From positions 186,001-250,000 of the forward strand of contig NZ_VSJK01000005.1 of the NCBI RefSeq assembly GCF_008085915.1: 64,000 nucleotides of DNA. The letters are read 5' to 3'. The translations under genes and the position numbers were made by a program. This DNA comes from Oceaniovalibus sp. ACAM 378 (GTDB lineage Bacteria; Pseudomonadota; Alphaproteobacteria; Rhodobacterales; Rhodobacteraceae). Of the stretch, positions 44,765 to 54,037 are shown one piece after another. The notes under the pieces are model-generated. The model was not told the origin of the DNA. It did not search any database and saw only the letters and a list, made by a program, of their open reading frames with translations. Position 1 is the stretch's first letter, and each line of letters starts with the position of its first letter.

Positions 44765-45834
44765 GCTGCTTGCTCCCCTGCGATCATCTGCCACAAAAAT
44801 CCCGCGCCCCAGAAATTATGCATAGCGCCAAGCGCGACCCCGGCCCAAAGCCCGCAAAGGGATCTTAACCGCACCGCCGCAACGCACGAAACTGCGGCAA
44901 GAACAACCCCATAGGCGGCAGGCAGCACCAGAAGCGGCGGCCAGACCGGCGCCATTGCGACTGCCAGCGCCAGAACCGCAAAGTTCAGCGCCGGAACCAT
45001 CTGCCTGAGCCTTGGCCGCATCCGGTGCTTGCGGACGGTCCGCGCGCGACCCCGCCCGTAATTCCAGTATTGCCGGGCCAGCCCGCGCACCGTCGGACGC
45101 ATTCGATAATCAACCCGAATGTCAGCATCCAGCCGGATCCGCCCCCCAGCCAGCGTCAACCGACGGTCAAACTCCGCATCTTCGTTGTGACTGAAGCTTT
45201 CGTCATAGCCGCCAATCCGGTCGAACCACTCGATGCGAAACCCCGCGTGATGCCCATGATCGACCCAACCACCGCTTCGTCCCCCGCGGTGGGCCGACCC
45301 GCCCGACCCAAGTGGCGTATCGACAACCCAGGCCGCCGCCCGTTGAAAGCATCCGCCACCAACAGCATCCATCGGCGTGACGACAGACGCAGCGTCGGGC
45401 CAGGCGGACAGGGCTTCTGCCACGCGGGCGACATAGCGCGCCGGATAGGTCGCATGGGCATCGCAGCGCACCACAAACCGCGTGCGATCATTGGCGCAGG
45501 CGCGCACGACGGTGTTGATGGCAGCCGATTGCAGACGTCCGGGATTGTGCACGAGGCAAAGCGTGGGATGATCCGCGATCATCGCCCTGACGATCGCGGA
45601 TGTGTCATCGGTGCTGCCGCCATCGGCCACGACGACCCGCGCACCGGCCAGCCAAGGGTCGGCGAAAAGAGACCTCAGGCAATCGCGGATATGGGCGCCC
45701 TCATTCAGTGCGGGAACCGCGACGAGCACGTCTTCGGCAGCTATACCCGCATTGGCCGCCCCTGAGGGGCAGGCACTGGTGGCAAGGGACCGGGGGGTTC
45801 GGTCGGCAGGGGCATTGATGTTTCGCGTAAGCAT
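44761..45834 (-). CDS. exoA: Glycosyltransferase family 2, ExoA-like
   Basis: The 357-residue protein has VLVAVPALNEGAHIRDCLRSL, VVVADGGSTDDTSAIV, the metal motif in FVVRCDAHATYPARYV, HNEDAEFDRRLTLAGGRI and three C-terminal hydrophobic segments. The D-A-H-A-x-Y-P form and the membrane tail resemble ExoA, the succinoglycan beta-1,3-glucosyltransferase. MLTRNINA is taken as start. Which linkage it makes here is not known. Confidence 0.85.
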   Translation of the reverse strand: MLTRNINAPADRTPRSLATSACPSGAANAGIAAEDVLVAVPALNEGAHIRDCLRSLFADPWLAGARVVVADGGSTDDTSAIVRAMIADHPTLCLVHNPGRLQSAAINTVVRACANDRTRFVVRCDAHATYPARYVARVAEALSAWPDAASVVTPMDAVGGGCFQRAAAWVVDTPLGSGGSAHRGGRSGGWVDHGHHAGFRIEWFDRIGGYDESFSHNEDAEFDRRLTLAGGRIRLDADIRVDYRMRPTVRGLARQYWNYGRGRARTVRKHRMRPRLRQMVPALNFAVLALAVAMAPVWPPLLVLPAAYGVVLAAVSCVAAVRLRSLCGLWAGVALGAMHNFWGAGFLWQMIAGEQAA

Positions 45835-45900
45835 GTTGCTGCCCAGCCTGCCGCATTGCGGCGGACCGGGCAAACTAAAACATCCGGGCTGGACGCAAAG

Positions 45901-45934
45901 ATCACGCCGCGCCCCTTTTGGGGGCCGGCGCGAT
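45901..45934 (-). terminator. Terminator-like hairpin after G8/RTX gene
   Basis: On the minus strand the RNA arms pair over nine bases (one G-U), then a 1x2 internal loop and four G-C pairs around CAAAA. It begins 16 bases after the RTX stop at 45950. The region ahead of the ExoA-like gene is otherwise short, so this stem may also insulate that promoter. Confidence 0.5.
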
Positions 45935-45949
45935 CAGGTGGCGCGCGGT

Positions 45950-48900
45950 CTAGAACAGGATGGCGTCAGCCTCGACAAGGTCGACGACCGTCAAGCCATC
46001 GGTTTTCCGAAGGAGGGCGATCTCTGTGAAGGTGTCGCCACCGCCATCGGCATCCACCCAAAGCCTTGTGGACGATCCGCTTTCGGTGAGACGCACATAG
46101 TCTTCGGGCGTGGCCAACGCATCAACGGGCAAAATGTCGGAAAGATCGAGCATATCGCCGTCGCTGAGGGAAAAGTCCCTGATGTCGTCGCGCCCAGTGT
46201 GCAGATCCTTTGACAGAAAGACGAAGGTGTCGGCGCCATTTCCACCGTGCATGGTATCCGAACCGGTGCCGCTGACCAGCAGATCGTCGCCGCCCAGTCC
46301 CCTGATCCCGTCATTACCGGCCTGACCATAGATTTGGTCAGCAAGCTTTGTACCGCTCAACGAATCGTCGAGATTGGTTCCGTTTATCGCGCCTGCAACC
46401 GGTACGCCTGCAGTGTCATCGGATGGGCCGTCTCCATTCGGAGTGCCGCCCGTCGGTGCCCCGTCGGCCACCAGCCGCAACGTTCCCGCCGCCACCGAGA
46501 TCTGTTCGGGTGTCATGTTCCGCAGTTCGGCCACGGATACCGATCCTGTCCCCGGAATATCGACCGAGATGGTCACACCCAGATAGCTGTCAGCCACCGA
46601 GACCGCCGCCGCCGCCGCTGCCGCGTCCCAGCCAAAGGATTTAGCGATCGCCGTCAGATCCACCACGTCGCCGTCAAGCGGCGTGAAATCCTCGACCCGG
46701 TCGCGACCGGTTTGCAGGGAATCAGGTCCAAAGACAAAAGTATCCGCCCCCGCTCCGCCACCAAGGTTGTCCTGACCCGCGCCGCCATCCAGCGTGTCAT
46801 CGCCGTCCCCGCCGCGCAGCCGGTCACGGTCTGCGCCGCCAAGCATCAGGTCATCACCCGAGGTGCCGGTCATCCAGTCGGCGCGCGATGTGCCGGTGAT
46901 CGCGTTCTGCGGCACCGGAGGCGTCACAGTATCGCCACCGCCAGTATTGCCGCCGCCGGTGTCACCACCGCCGGTATCACCGCCGCCAGTATCGCCGCCG
47001 CCGGTATCACCACCGCCAGTGTCGCCGCCGCCAGTATCACCACCGCCGGTATCGCCGCCGCCAGTGTCGCCGCCGTCAGTGTCGCCGCCGCCAGTATCGC
47101 CGCCACCGGTGTCGCCGCCGCCGGTATCGCCGCCGCCAGTGTCGTCGCCGCCAGTATTGCCACCGCCGGTATCACCACCGCCAGTGTCACCACCGCCGGT
47201 GTCGCCGCCAGTGTCATTGTCGCTTCCTGACCCAAACCCCAGATCATAATCCGGATTGCCGATCTTCGGCGGCTGGAAGTCGGTCATTTCATACTGCTTG
47301 AGAAAGCTTTCCTCGAATTCACGCAGTTCGATATTGATGACCACGGGATGATGTTCGGCGGTCAGCCGGTCGGTGATCCAGTGGACCACCGGGGAAAACC
47401 AGCTGCCGTCGGGCCGCTCGACTGCGCCGTGCAGGTCCAGAAACTCGTCCATTGTGAACTCGGAGTGGTATGTCTTGTTGCCACCGTCGAGTGTGGCGCT
47501 GAGGCCGGACACCTGCCTATGGTTCGGCGTCTCGAAATACTCGTTGAAGACCCGCGTGCCAACACTGTCGAGCGTTGTACCGCTGATATGGATCCCGAGA
47601 TCGCTCGGCGTCACGGTCAGATCGGCGTTGCCATCGGGCGTGAAGGTCACGTGGTCAACGGGCTTGATGCCAGTGCTGTCAATGATCTCGGGCGACAGAT
47701 ACTTGTTGCCGAGCCCGCTTTTGTCGCTAGTAGACACGAGGGTATCGACGTTCTTGGTCGTCACGTCGATCATCAGACCTTCATGAGCGAGGCCCTGCAC
47801 ACCATAGACGGAATCGTAATTCACCACCTCGACGTTGTTGAGGATACCCGACGAGGTTTTCACGCCGGTCACAAAGGCGGTCTTGGCATGATCGTTGCCG
47901 ATGAGCAGCGAATCCTTCACCAGATAGTTCGATGAATAGTTCATCATGTCGAAGGCGGTGCCGGCCATTTCCCAAGCGGTGTAGTCTTCGATGACACTTT
48001 GCAGGTCACTGTCCTCGGAGAATGCGCGGTGGAAGATGCGGATCCCGGTTTCCGCGGCGATGACGGTGTTGCCACTGAAGCTCGTTAGTGCCGGCTCCTG
48101 GTGGTCAATTGAGATATCGAAGGGCGCAGGGTCGAATTGCACCTCGTCCCGGTCGAACATATTGCGGTGAATCCCGTCGCCAGAACTGGTTGGGAACTCG
48201 AAGATCTCGCGGCCCATATAGTTCCAGCCGACTTTAACGTTCGCGGCGATGTTATCGTGTTGTTCGATGACGCGCGAATTGTTCTCATAGCCGAGTCCGT
48301 CCTGGCTCGACTTGCCGCGAACGTCGAAGCCTGTGACCTTGCTCACGAGGTTGTTCGACCAGACACCCTGCTCGTTGCCGGTCTCGGACACGATGCCGGC
48401 GCCGACCAGATCATAGACCACGTTGTCGCTGACGATCGCATTGCTCTCGTGTTGGGTGATGCCCCAACCCTTACCGCCGTTGACCGAGTTGCCGATAATG
48501 TTCGAGGCAGGGCTATCCCCCCCTGCGCCGGTCTGGTGCAGGTGGATCGAATAGCGTCCAAGCGGGTTGCTGTCGTCATTGTCGCGAGTGAAATCGGTGC
48601 GGCCCAGATCGCGGAACTCGGCATAGGCGACAGTGTTGGCAGGATCGTCTGCACCGTCGGATTCACCGTGGTGCATCATCACATGGCCACGGGTGCCGTC
48701 CGGGTTCTCGGACATCAACAGGACATTGCGCGACAGGTTGGCCACATAGGTATCAAGCTCGGCATAGCCCTCGGGCGGCGTGTGATCATAGGACAGCGGG
48801 CTGTCGAAGGTAATCGTGCCGCCTTTGATACCGGTGATCACCCGCTCTTCGTCCTGGGTCTTCAGGATCTTCTCTTCCCAGCTTGTCAGGCCCTCGTATT

Positions 48901-49474
48901 CGGTGCCGACGAAAAGCAGCGTGTCGCCCACATTCCAGTTGGTCGTGTCACCAGAGACGTCGACCGTGGTCGATCCTGCCGAAACGCCGTCCATTGTCAG
49001 GAAGCTTTCTTTGGTGGCGCCCTGGATCTCGACTTCGCCAAAGGCGACAATCCCATGGCCCAGCCGGCCCGGATCGACGGCAGTATCCAGCGGAGTGTCG
49101 CGAAACACGATCTCGGCATCGACATTGCTGCGGACCGGAGCGTCCGCCGTACCGATTTCCAGGTTCGAACCGTGGGTGGTGACGATGGTCTCGACCACCA
49201 TCTTGGTGTCCTTCTTCTGCTCCCAGGACAGCGTGCCATCCACGCGAACGATTTCCAGCGCGACGTCGGAACGGGCATCATAGGTGACCGTCATGTCCTC
49301 GGGGATATGCACGCGCGCCTCTGCGCCGGGCACGCCGCCGCCGCTCCAGGTGGCAGGATCCGTCCAATCGCCTGAGCGAACGGCGGTATGGGTGGCTTTT
49401 TCCGGGGCAAGCAAGGCATTGGCCTGAGTCGCGTGCATCGCCTGCGTCGCTTCTGCCTGATGGTTCATACTCAT
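45950..49474 (-). CDS. Secreted G8-domain/beta-helix protein with GGGDT linker and RTX calcium-binding C-terminus
   Basis: The 1174-residue protein begins (GGAGAACGACAAT before ATG) with a G8 domain: GDWTDPATWSGGGVPGAEARVHI and VALEIVRVDGTLSW, about residues 33-90. A long right-handed parallel beta-helix-like region follows to about 700 (GRYSIHLHQTGAGG, SNIIGNSVNGGKGWGI, ITQHESNAIVSDNVVYD), as in G8/CEMIP-type polysaccharide-active proteins. A low-complexity linker of about 20 copies of GGGDT joins this to two RTX regions with GGxGxDxLxGGAG nonapeptides and a VVDLVEADAILF end. There is no Sec signal; RTX plus C-terminal end mean type I secretion. It may bind or cut the exported polymer. Confidence 0.88.
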   Translation of the reverse strand: MSMNHQAEATQAMHATQANALLAPEKATHTAVRSGDWTDPATWSGGGVPGAEARVHIPEDMTVTYDARSDVALEIVRVDGTLSWEQKKDTKMVVETIVTTHGSNLEIGTADAPVRSNVDAEIVFRDTPLDTAVDPGRLGHGIVAFGEVEIQGATKESFLTMDGVSAGSTTVDVSGDTTNWNVGDTLLFVGTEYEGLTSWEEKILKTQDEERVITGIKGGTITFDSPLSYDHTPPEGYAELDTYVANLSRNVLLMSENPDGTRGHVMMHHGESDGADDPANTVAYAEFRDLGRTDFTRDNDDSNPLGRYSIHLHQTGAGGDSPASNIIGNSVNGGKGWGITQHESNAIVSDNVVYDLVGAGIVSETGNEQGVWSNNLVSKVTGFDVRGKSSQDGLGYENNSRVIEQHDNIAANVKVGWNYMGREIFEFPTSSGDGIHRNMFDRDEVQFDPAPFDISIDHQEPALTSFSGNTVIAAETGIRIFHRAFSEDSDLQSVIEDYTAWEMAGTAFDMMNYSSNYLVKDSLLIGNDHAKTAFVTGVKTSSGILNNVEVVNYDSVYGVQGLAHEGLMIDVTTKNVDTLVSTSDKSGLGNKYLSPEIIDSTGIKPVDHVTFTPDGNADLTVTPSDLGIHISGTTLDSVGTRVFNEYFETPNHRQVSGLSATLDGGNKTYHSEFTMDEFLDLHGAVERPDGSWFSPVVHWITDRLTAEHHPVVINIELREFEESFLKQYEMTDFQPPKIGNPDYDLGFGSGSDNDTGGDTGGGDTGGGDTGGGNTGGDDTGGGDTGGGDTGGGDTGGGDTDGGDTGGGDTGGGDTGGGDTGGGDTGGGDTGGGDTGGGDTGGGNTGGGDTVTPPVPQNAITGTSRADWMTGTSGDDLMLGGADRDRLRGGDGDDTLDGGAGQDNLGGGAGADTFVFGPDSLQTGRDRVEDFTPLDGDVVDLTAIAKSFGWDAAAAAAAVSVADSYLGVTISVDIPGTGSVSVAELRNMTPEQISVAAGTLRLVADGAPTGGTPNGDGPSDDTAGVPVAGAINGTNLDDSLSGTKLADQIYGQAGNDGIRGLGGDDLLVSGTGSDTMHGGNGADTFVFLSKDLHTGRDDIRDFSLSDGDMLDLSDILPVDALATPEDYVRLTESGSSTRLWVDADGGGDTFTEIALLRKTDGLTVVDLVEADAILF
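46927..47220 (-). repeat. 15-bp tandem repeat encoding (GGGDT)n linker
   Basis: About twenty units of a 15-bp repeat (plus-strand form GCCGCCGGTATCACC with variants at the third base) encode GGGDT with occasional N, D or a missing G. It is an in-frame microsatellite-like linker between the beta-helix and RTX regions. Most changes are synonymous, which suggests selection on the peptide; repeat number may vary between strains. Confidence 0.9.
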
Positions 49475-50015
49475 ATTGTCGTTCTCCTATCGAATCGCCG
49501 CGCTCTGGTGCAGCGGCGACTGCTGAATTTGTGACGTCGGGACAGATCCGCGACGGCGCTGACCATTGTCTCGAGACAAAGCTTTTTGATCGCCCCGAAT
49601 GGGCGGAATCAGGTCTTTCGGTCGGGTGCAACAGACATCACCGCAGCATTGGCCATCGCTGTTCACGGGCCATCTATGCCGTTCGGCAATCCCACGACAC
49701 GGCCATGTATCCAGCCGTTTGGCGTGTAATCTTTAAGATAATTCTACTACTGGCTTTGAACCTCCCTCAGGTTCGGAGGCGTAGTTAGACCAGCGTCCAA
49801 AGTTAGACAACGGACAATGGGCCGTTGTCACGGACTCTGCGGGAACACGGAGAATTACCGCTGAATGAGACAATTTATCGAGCATAATTTTGCTCATCGG
49901 GGCCGATCCATCGCGATTGGACGGGTGCCGCCTGTGGGTGAAACAACTTTACGTAGAAGTTCGCCCGGGCTTGCGCAGTGATTCCACCGTCTATCCCTGC
50001 GCCGAGATGCCCCGC
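49475..50015. other. 541-bp intergenic region upstream of G8/RTX gene
   Basis: No gene is seen. It holds the promoter of the G8/RTX gene on its left side. A perfect inverted repeat, GACAACGG at 49806-49813 with CCGTTGTC at 49822-49829, and a direct repeat of AGTTAGAC (about 49784 and 49801) lie together in a relatively AT-rich patch around 49720-49900. These look like regulator sites or a small RNA structure, but nothing firmer can be said. Confidence 0.5.
49806..49829. promoter_or_regulatory. Perfect 8-bp inverted repeat with 8-base spacer
   Basis: GACAACGG and CCGTTGTC flank ACAATGGG. It may be an operator or a hairpin about 330 bases upstream of the G8/RTX gene start. The half-site also overlaps the second AGTTAGAC copy. 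Confidence 0.4.
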
Positions 50016-50960
50016 TCAGCGTCTTCGCAGACGGTTCGCCATCGCCTGAGACAGCTGGCGCACAAACCGCCCGCTTGCACGGGGCCGCCGCCAAAGCGTC
50101 TGGAGGGCAGCAAACGGATCGCCCTGCCGCAGCGCCGCCAGCGCCAATTCGGCACTTGCAAGGTCACGGACGCTGCGCGCACGGTGCCGCATCATCGCGA
50201 TATTTTCGGCCCCCAACCCTGCCCCGTGCCGCGCCACGAAGGCCAGATCGGCGGTGGCCAGTCGCGCCGCGTGATCGGGATTCAGACGGTGCGAGACGGA
50301 TGCCTGCCCGACAGAATAAACATAGCCCGGTTCGGCCCGGAACCGCATCACCGCACCCCGCGCCAGCGCTTCGAGAACGAAATGGAAATCCTCGCCGTTG
50401 CGCAGATGGTCATCATAGCGCAGCCCGTGCGTCACCAGAAACGCGCGGCGAAAGATCGGCTTGAGGTATCCGAGACTCAACCCTTTCGTGCCGTGCATAT
50501 TACCTGCTGTGTAATCCCCAAGCGTCCAGTCGCGCGCTTCAGGGTCGCCGTCGAATGCCAGCGCGGCGGTCTTGTGACTCTGCCGCGCCGCATCGTGCAT
50601 GACAAGCCCGTCACAGACGATGTCGGCGCCGGTGCGATCGCCCAAATCAATCAGCGCGGCAAGCCGCCCGGGGCGGAATGTGTCGTCGGCATCCAGCACG
50701 GCCACCCATTCTCCGGTAGCCACGGCCAGCGCAGCGTTGCGGGCCGCCGCCGGGCCGCCATTGCGGGGTTGCGACAGCACGCGGACCTGCGGATGTGCGG
50801 CGGCCAAGGCGTCGGCCCGCGCGCCTGTGCCATCCGTCGAACAATCATCGACCACGATGATCTCGAGTCGCACCCCGGATTGGGCAAGCGCGCTTTTAAC
50901 GCTCTCGCCCAGACTGTTTTCGCAGTTCCAAGCGGCGATGATGACGGTTGCCTGTACCAT
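50016..50960 (-). CDS. Glycosyltransferase family 2
   Basis: The 314-residue enzyme has ATVIIAAWNCENSLGESV, IIVVDDCSTDGTGARAD, QPRNGGPAAARNAAL and the DxD motif in WVAVLDADDTFRPGRL, then YLKPIFRRAF and LRNGEDFHFVLEAL on the acceptor side. MVQATVI is the start; the upstream extension overlaps the divergent GH16 gene. It is a close relative in layout of the GT2 at 51840-52799 (both share N-G/A-GPAAARN and L-K-P-(V/I)-(F/M)-RRAF), so the two flank the glycanase gene as paralogues. Confidence 0.9.
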   Translation of the reverse strand: MVQATVIIAAWNCENSLGESVKSALAQSGVRLEIIVVDDCSTDGTGARADALAAAHPQVRVLSQPRNGGPAAARNAALAVATGEWVAVLDADDTFRPGRLAALIDLGDRTGADIVCDGLVMHDAARQSHKTAALAFDGDPEARDWTLGDYTAGNMHGTKGLSLGYLKPIFRRAFLVTHGLRYDDHLRNGEDFHFVLEALARGAVMRFRAEPGYVYSVGQASVSHRLNPDHAARLATADLAFVARHGAGLGAENIAMMRHRARSVRDLASAELALAALRQGDPFAALQTLWRRPRASGRFVRQLSQAMANRLRRR

Positions 50961-51028
50961 GGTCCAGCCATACACTGGTTGAGTATTAGCGTGCAAACGT
51001 CCGTGTGCTTCAGGCCGGGATTGGTGAC

Positions 51029-51847
51029 ATGAAATTCGTTGCAAGCCTTTTGCTGGCCTGTGCCGGCAGTATCTGGGTTCAGGTTGCCGATGCGGCGACG
51101 ATGACGGACTCCAGCGCATTTTTGTGGCGTCCCGACGGGGCCGCTGCCGCAGCCGATGAAACCGGCCCGTCGGCCCATCCCGACGCCGATTGGTATCGCT
51201 CTGATTTCGAAATCGAGCGCGACTGGATCGGCACGGCGTGGCGACGCGATAGCGCGGTCTTCGCCGACGATCACCTCGCGCTGCGTCTGGCCCCAGTCAC
51301 CGACGCCAGCACCGACAAGGATTTCTTCGGCGCCGAGGTCCAGAGCCCCGGCAATTACGGCTTCGGCCGTTATGAGGTGGTGATGCGCCCGGCGCGCGCC
51401 CATGGTGTCATCTCATCGTTCTTCACCTATACCGGGCCGCACTTTGACGCCCCCCATGACGAGATCGACATCGAGTTTCTGGGCCGGGACACCACCCGGA
51501 TGTGGGTTCTGGCCTTTTCGGACGGACAGAAACTGCCGGGGGAATTTCTCGAACTGGGGTTCGATGCCGCCGATGCGCCGCATCTCTATGCCTTTGAATG
51601 GACCGCCGACGACATCGTCTGGTTTGTGGACGGGACCGAAGTATTCCGGGTGCAATCGCAAACCCCGCCAGTGCCGCAGACTCCGGGTAAAATCTATATG
51701 AACATCTGGGCCGGTGGACCGAGTCAGCGTAACTGGTCGGGGGTGGCGCCCGCCGATACGCAGACCGAGGCGCGATATTACTGCGTCTCGTTTCGGCCCG
51801 CAGGCATCGAATCACCGCAATGTTCGGACACCTATACCGGTGAGTGA
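51029..51847 (+). CDS. exoK: Secreted GH16 beta-glycanase, ExoK-like
   Basis: The 272-residue protein has a signal peptide (MKFVASLLLACAGSIWVQVADAA) and a GH16 domain with the catalytic HDEIDIEF motif, E145-x-D147-x-E149, then MNIWAGG and W-S-G near the end. GH16 enzymes cut beta-1,3/1,4-glucans or galactans. ExoK of Sinorhizobium trims nascent succinoglycan, which is the likely role by context. It overlaps the next GT2 gene by 8 bases, so processing and synthesis genes are co-transcribed. Confidence 0.9.
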   Translation: MKFVASLLLACAGSIWVQVADAATMTDSSAFLWRPDGAAAAADETGPSAHPDADWYRSDFEIERDWIGTAWRRDSAVFADDHLALRLAPVTDASTDKDFFGAEVQSPGNYGFGRYEVVMRPARAHGVISSFFTYTGPHFDAPHDEIDIEFLGRDTTRMWVLAFSDGQKLPGEFLELGFDAADAPHLYAFEWTADDIVWFVDGTEVFRVQSQTPPVPQTPGKIYMNIWAGGPSQRNWSGVAPADTQTEARYYCVSFRPAGIESPQCSDTYTGE

Positions 51848-52799
51848 TCGTCCTTTCGTCGCCACCATAGTCATCGCCGCCTTCAACGCCGAAGCGACCA
51901 TCGGCGCGGCGCTTGCCAGCGCGCTGGCGCAGACTGTGCCTGTCGAAATCGTGGTGGTTGACGACGCATCCAAAGACGCAACCGCCCACATTGTCGAGGC
52001 CGCCAAGGATCGCCCGAACCTGCGGCTTTTGCGACAGGATCGCAACGCTGGCCCGGCGGCGGCGCGTAACCGCGCGATTGAACACAGCACAGCGCCCTGG
52101 ATCGCGGTGCTCGACGCCGACGACATCATGGAGCCGGACCGGATTGCGCAGCTGATCGCGCGGGCAGAAGCCGAAGGTCTGGATTTTTTGGCCGACGACA
52201 TCGAAAAGGGCCACCCGGACGATGATCCGGGCAGTCGCACGCGCCTGTGGTCGGACACGCCAATCGGCCTGATCCCCATTGACGCGACCACATTCATCCG
52301 CGCGAACCTGTCCAGCGGGCGGGGCGAGCGGCGCGAAATGGGGTTCCTGAAGCCGGTGATGCGCCGGGCCTTTCTTGATCGGCACGCATTGCGCTATGGG
52401 CCACTGCGGTTGGGCGAGGATTACGATCTTTATGCACGGGCGCTGATCCTCGGCGCGCGTTTCGGGCTGTGCGATCCGTGCGGATATCTTGCGATCGTGC
52501 ACGACGATTCCCTGTCGGGGGCGCATCCGACATGGGTCCATGCCGACCTGATGGCCGCCGATGACCGGATGCTGGCCATGCCGGGACTGACCAAAGAGAC
52601 GCGCCGCGCGCTGCGCGATCACCGGCTGGAACATCACAAGAAATGGGTTTGGCGGCGGATGATCGATTCGGTCCGCGAACGCCGCCCGATTGCGGCTCTG
52701 GGATGCTTTCATGCGCCGATGCCTGTGGCGTTCGACCTGTCGCGCAAACTTGGTGCCGAAGGCCTGCAGCGGCTGGGCCGCCGGTTCCGGAGCGACTGA
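51840..52799 (+). CDS. Glycosyltransferase family 2
   Basis: The 319-residue enzyme starts at a GTG (VSDRPFVATIVIAAFN) inside the end of the GH16 gene. Motifs are VVVDDASKDATAHIV, NAGPAAARNRAI, IAVLDADDIMEPDRI and LKPVMRRAFLDRHALRYGPLRLGEDYDLYARAL. It is a cytoplasmic GT-A enzyme with no membrane helix. The GT1-type gene begins 3 bases after its stop. Confidence 0.9.
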   Translation: MSDRPFVATIVIAAFNAEATIGAALASALAQTVPVEIVVVDDASKDATAHIVEAAKDRPNLRLLRQDRNAGPAAARNRAIEHSTAPWIAVLDADDIMEPDRIAQLIARAEAEGLDFLADDIEKGHPDDDPGSRTRLWSDTPIGLIPIDATTFIRANLSSGRGERREMGFLKPVMRRAFLDRHALRYGPLRLGEDYDLYARALILGARFGLCDPCGYLAIVHDDSLSGAHPTWVHADLMAADDRMLAMPGLTKETRRALRDHRLEHHKKWVWRRMIDSVRERRPIAALGCFHAPMPVAFDLSRKLGAEGLQRLGRRFRSD

Positions 52800-52802
52800 G
52801 CG

Positions 52803-53951
52803 ATGGGAGTAGACACATTTGATGTCCTCGTGGTCGGCGACGCCCGGTTTCAAGGCGGGACCACGGCAGCGATGGCGGCGGATGTGGCGGGTTTCTCGGG
52901 CCTGGGGCTGAAGGTCGGGCTGTTGTTCGTGCGCTCTGCCTATCTCGATGACAGCCGCGATCCGCCCAATCCCGCAGCGCTGGCGCTCGCCGATCTTCCG
53001 GGCGTGACACGGCTGACCCCCGGCGCCGCAGCACACGCGCGCCTTGCGTTCCTGCACCATCCCATGGTGTTTTTTCGCGGGATCGAAGAGCGTTCGCCCC
53101 TTTCGGCCGAACGCGCGATGCTTGTTGCCCATCACGCGCCGTTCCGGGCAGATGGATCGCTGGAATACGACCCCGTCGCCACCCTGCGCCGGATTCGCGC
53201 AGCTCTGTCGCTTCGGGCGCAGATCGCGCCGGTGTCGGGGACGGTGCGACGGCAATTGCAAAGCTTCGCGCCGGTCGTGCGCCTTACAGGTGAGGATTGG
53301 CCGAACGTCTTTGATACCGAAGCATGGCCGCGCGGGCCGGAAATCCTCAAGGGTCCGGGCATCACCATCGGGCGGCACGGCCGTGTCGACGGATTGAAAT
53401 GGCCCGGCACCGGCCCCGAGATCATGGCGACGCTGCCCGCAAGCCCCGAGGTGCGCGTGCGCGTTCTGGGCTGCCCGCACGAGGAACTGAAGCGCCGAGG
53501 CGCCGATCTTTCGCAATGGGAGGTGCTGCCCTTCGGGGCCGAGACGCCCTTGGCATTCCTGCACAGCCTCGACGTCTTCATCTTCCACTACCATCGCGAT
53601 CTGATCGAAGCTTTTGGCCGCACCATCGCCGAGGCCGCGCTGACCGGACGATATTGCCTGCTTGACCCGCGGCTGCGCGCGACCTTTGGCGATGTGTTCG
53701 ACTATTGCCCCCCGGCCGGGGTCGGCGATGCGCTGGCGCGGTTGCGCGCGGATCCGGCCACGGCGCGCCAACGGGCCGACGACGCGGCACGCGAGATGCG
53801 CGCACGCTATGGTCTGGACAGTGTGGGCGCGCGACTTGAACGGCTCGCCCGCGACCCCGGCACCATTTCGCGCCGTGGCGCACAGACCACTGTGTTTCGC
53901 ACCCTGCGCAAGCTCGCGGGGCTCTATCGCCGCGACCGGCGCAATATCTGA
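52803..53951 (+). CDS. Glycosyltransferase, GT-B fold (family 1/4-like)
   Basis: The 382-residue protein reads FDVLVVGDARFQGGTTAAM at the N-terminus, and in the C-terminal donor domain GRHGRVDGLKWPG, VRVLGCPHEELKRRG, DVFIFHYHRDLIEAFGRTIAEAALTGRYCLLDPR. The last matches the E-A-F-G-x-x-x-x-E-A region of GT4-type enzymes where the first Glu contacts the donor. It lies in the GH16-GT2-GT1-sulfotransferase operon. Confidence 0.82.
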   Translation: MGVDTFDVLVVGDARFQGGTTAAMAADVAGFSGLGLKVGLLFVRSAYLDDSRDPPNPAALALADLPGVTRLTPGAAAHARLAFLHHPMVFFRGIEERSPLSAERAMLVAHHAPFRADGSLEYDPVATLRRIRAALSLRAQIAPVSGTVRRQLQSFAPVVRLTGEDWPNVFDTEAWPRGPEILKGPGITIGRHGRVDGLKWPGTGPEIMATLPASPEVRVRVLGCPHEELKRRGADLSQWEVLPFGAETPLAFLHSLDVFIFHYHRDLIEAFGRTIAEAALTGRYCLLDPRLRATFGDVFDYCPPAGVGDALARLRADPATARQRADDAAREMRARYGLDSVGARLERLARDPGTISRRGAQTTVFRTLRKLAGLYRRDRRNI

Positions 53952-54037
53952 CAACACGTCGCTTTCCATTCTAAACTGTGTGTTCAGGCGATGACCCCGA
54001 ATGCCATCTGACCCGATAGACTTACGGAGCACGCGCC

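Noticed and set aside
46927-47220. Short regular repeats that could suggest CRISPR
   Set aside because: The repeats are 15 bp, contiguous, in frame and encode GGGDT; there are no unique spacers and no cas genes.
48137-49375. A 412-codon plus-strand frame opposite the G8/RTX gene
   Set aside because: The minus strand encodes a recognisable G8 and beta-helix protein with ribosome site; the plus frame has no motif or start signal.
49890-51032. A 380-codon plus-strand frame
   Set aside because: It lies antisense to a GT2 gene with intact D-D-x-S and DxD motifs.
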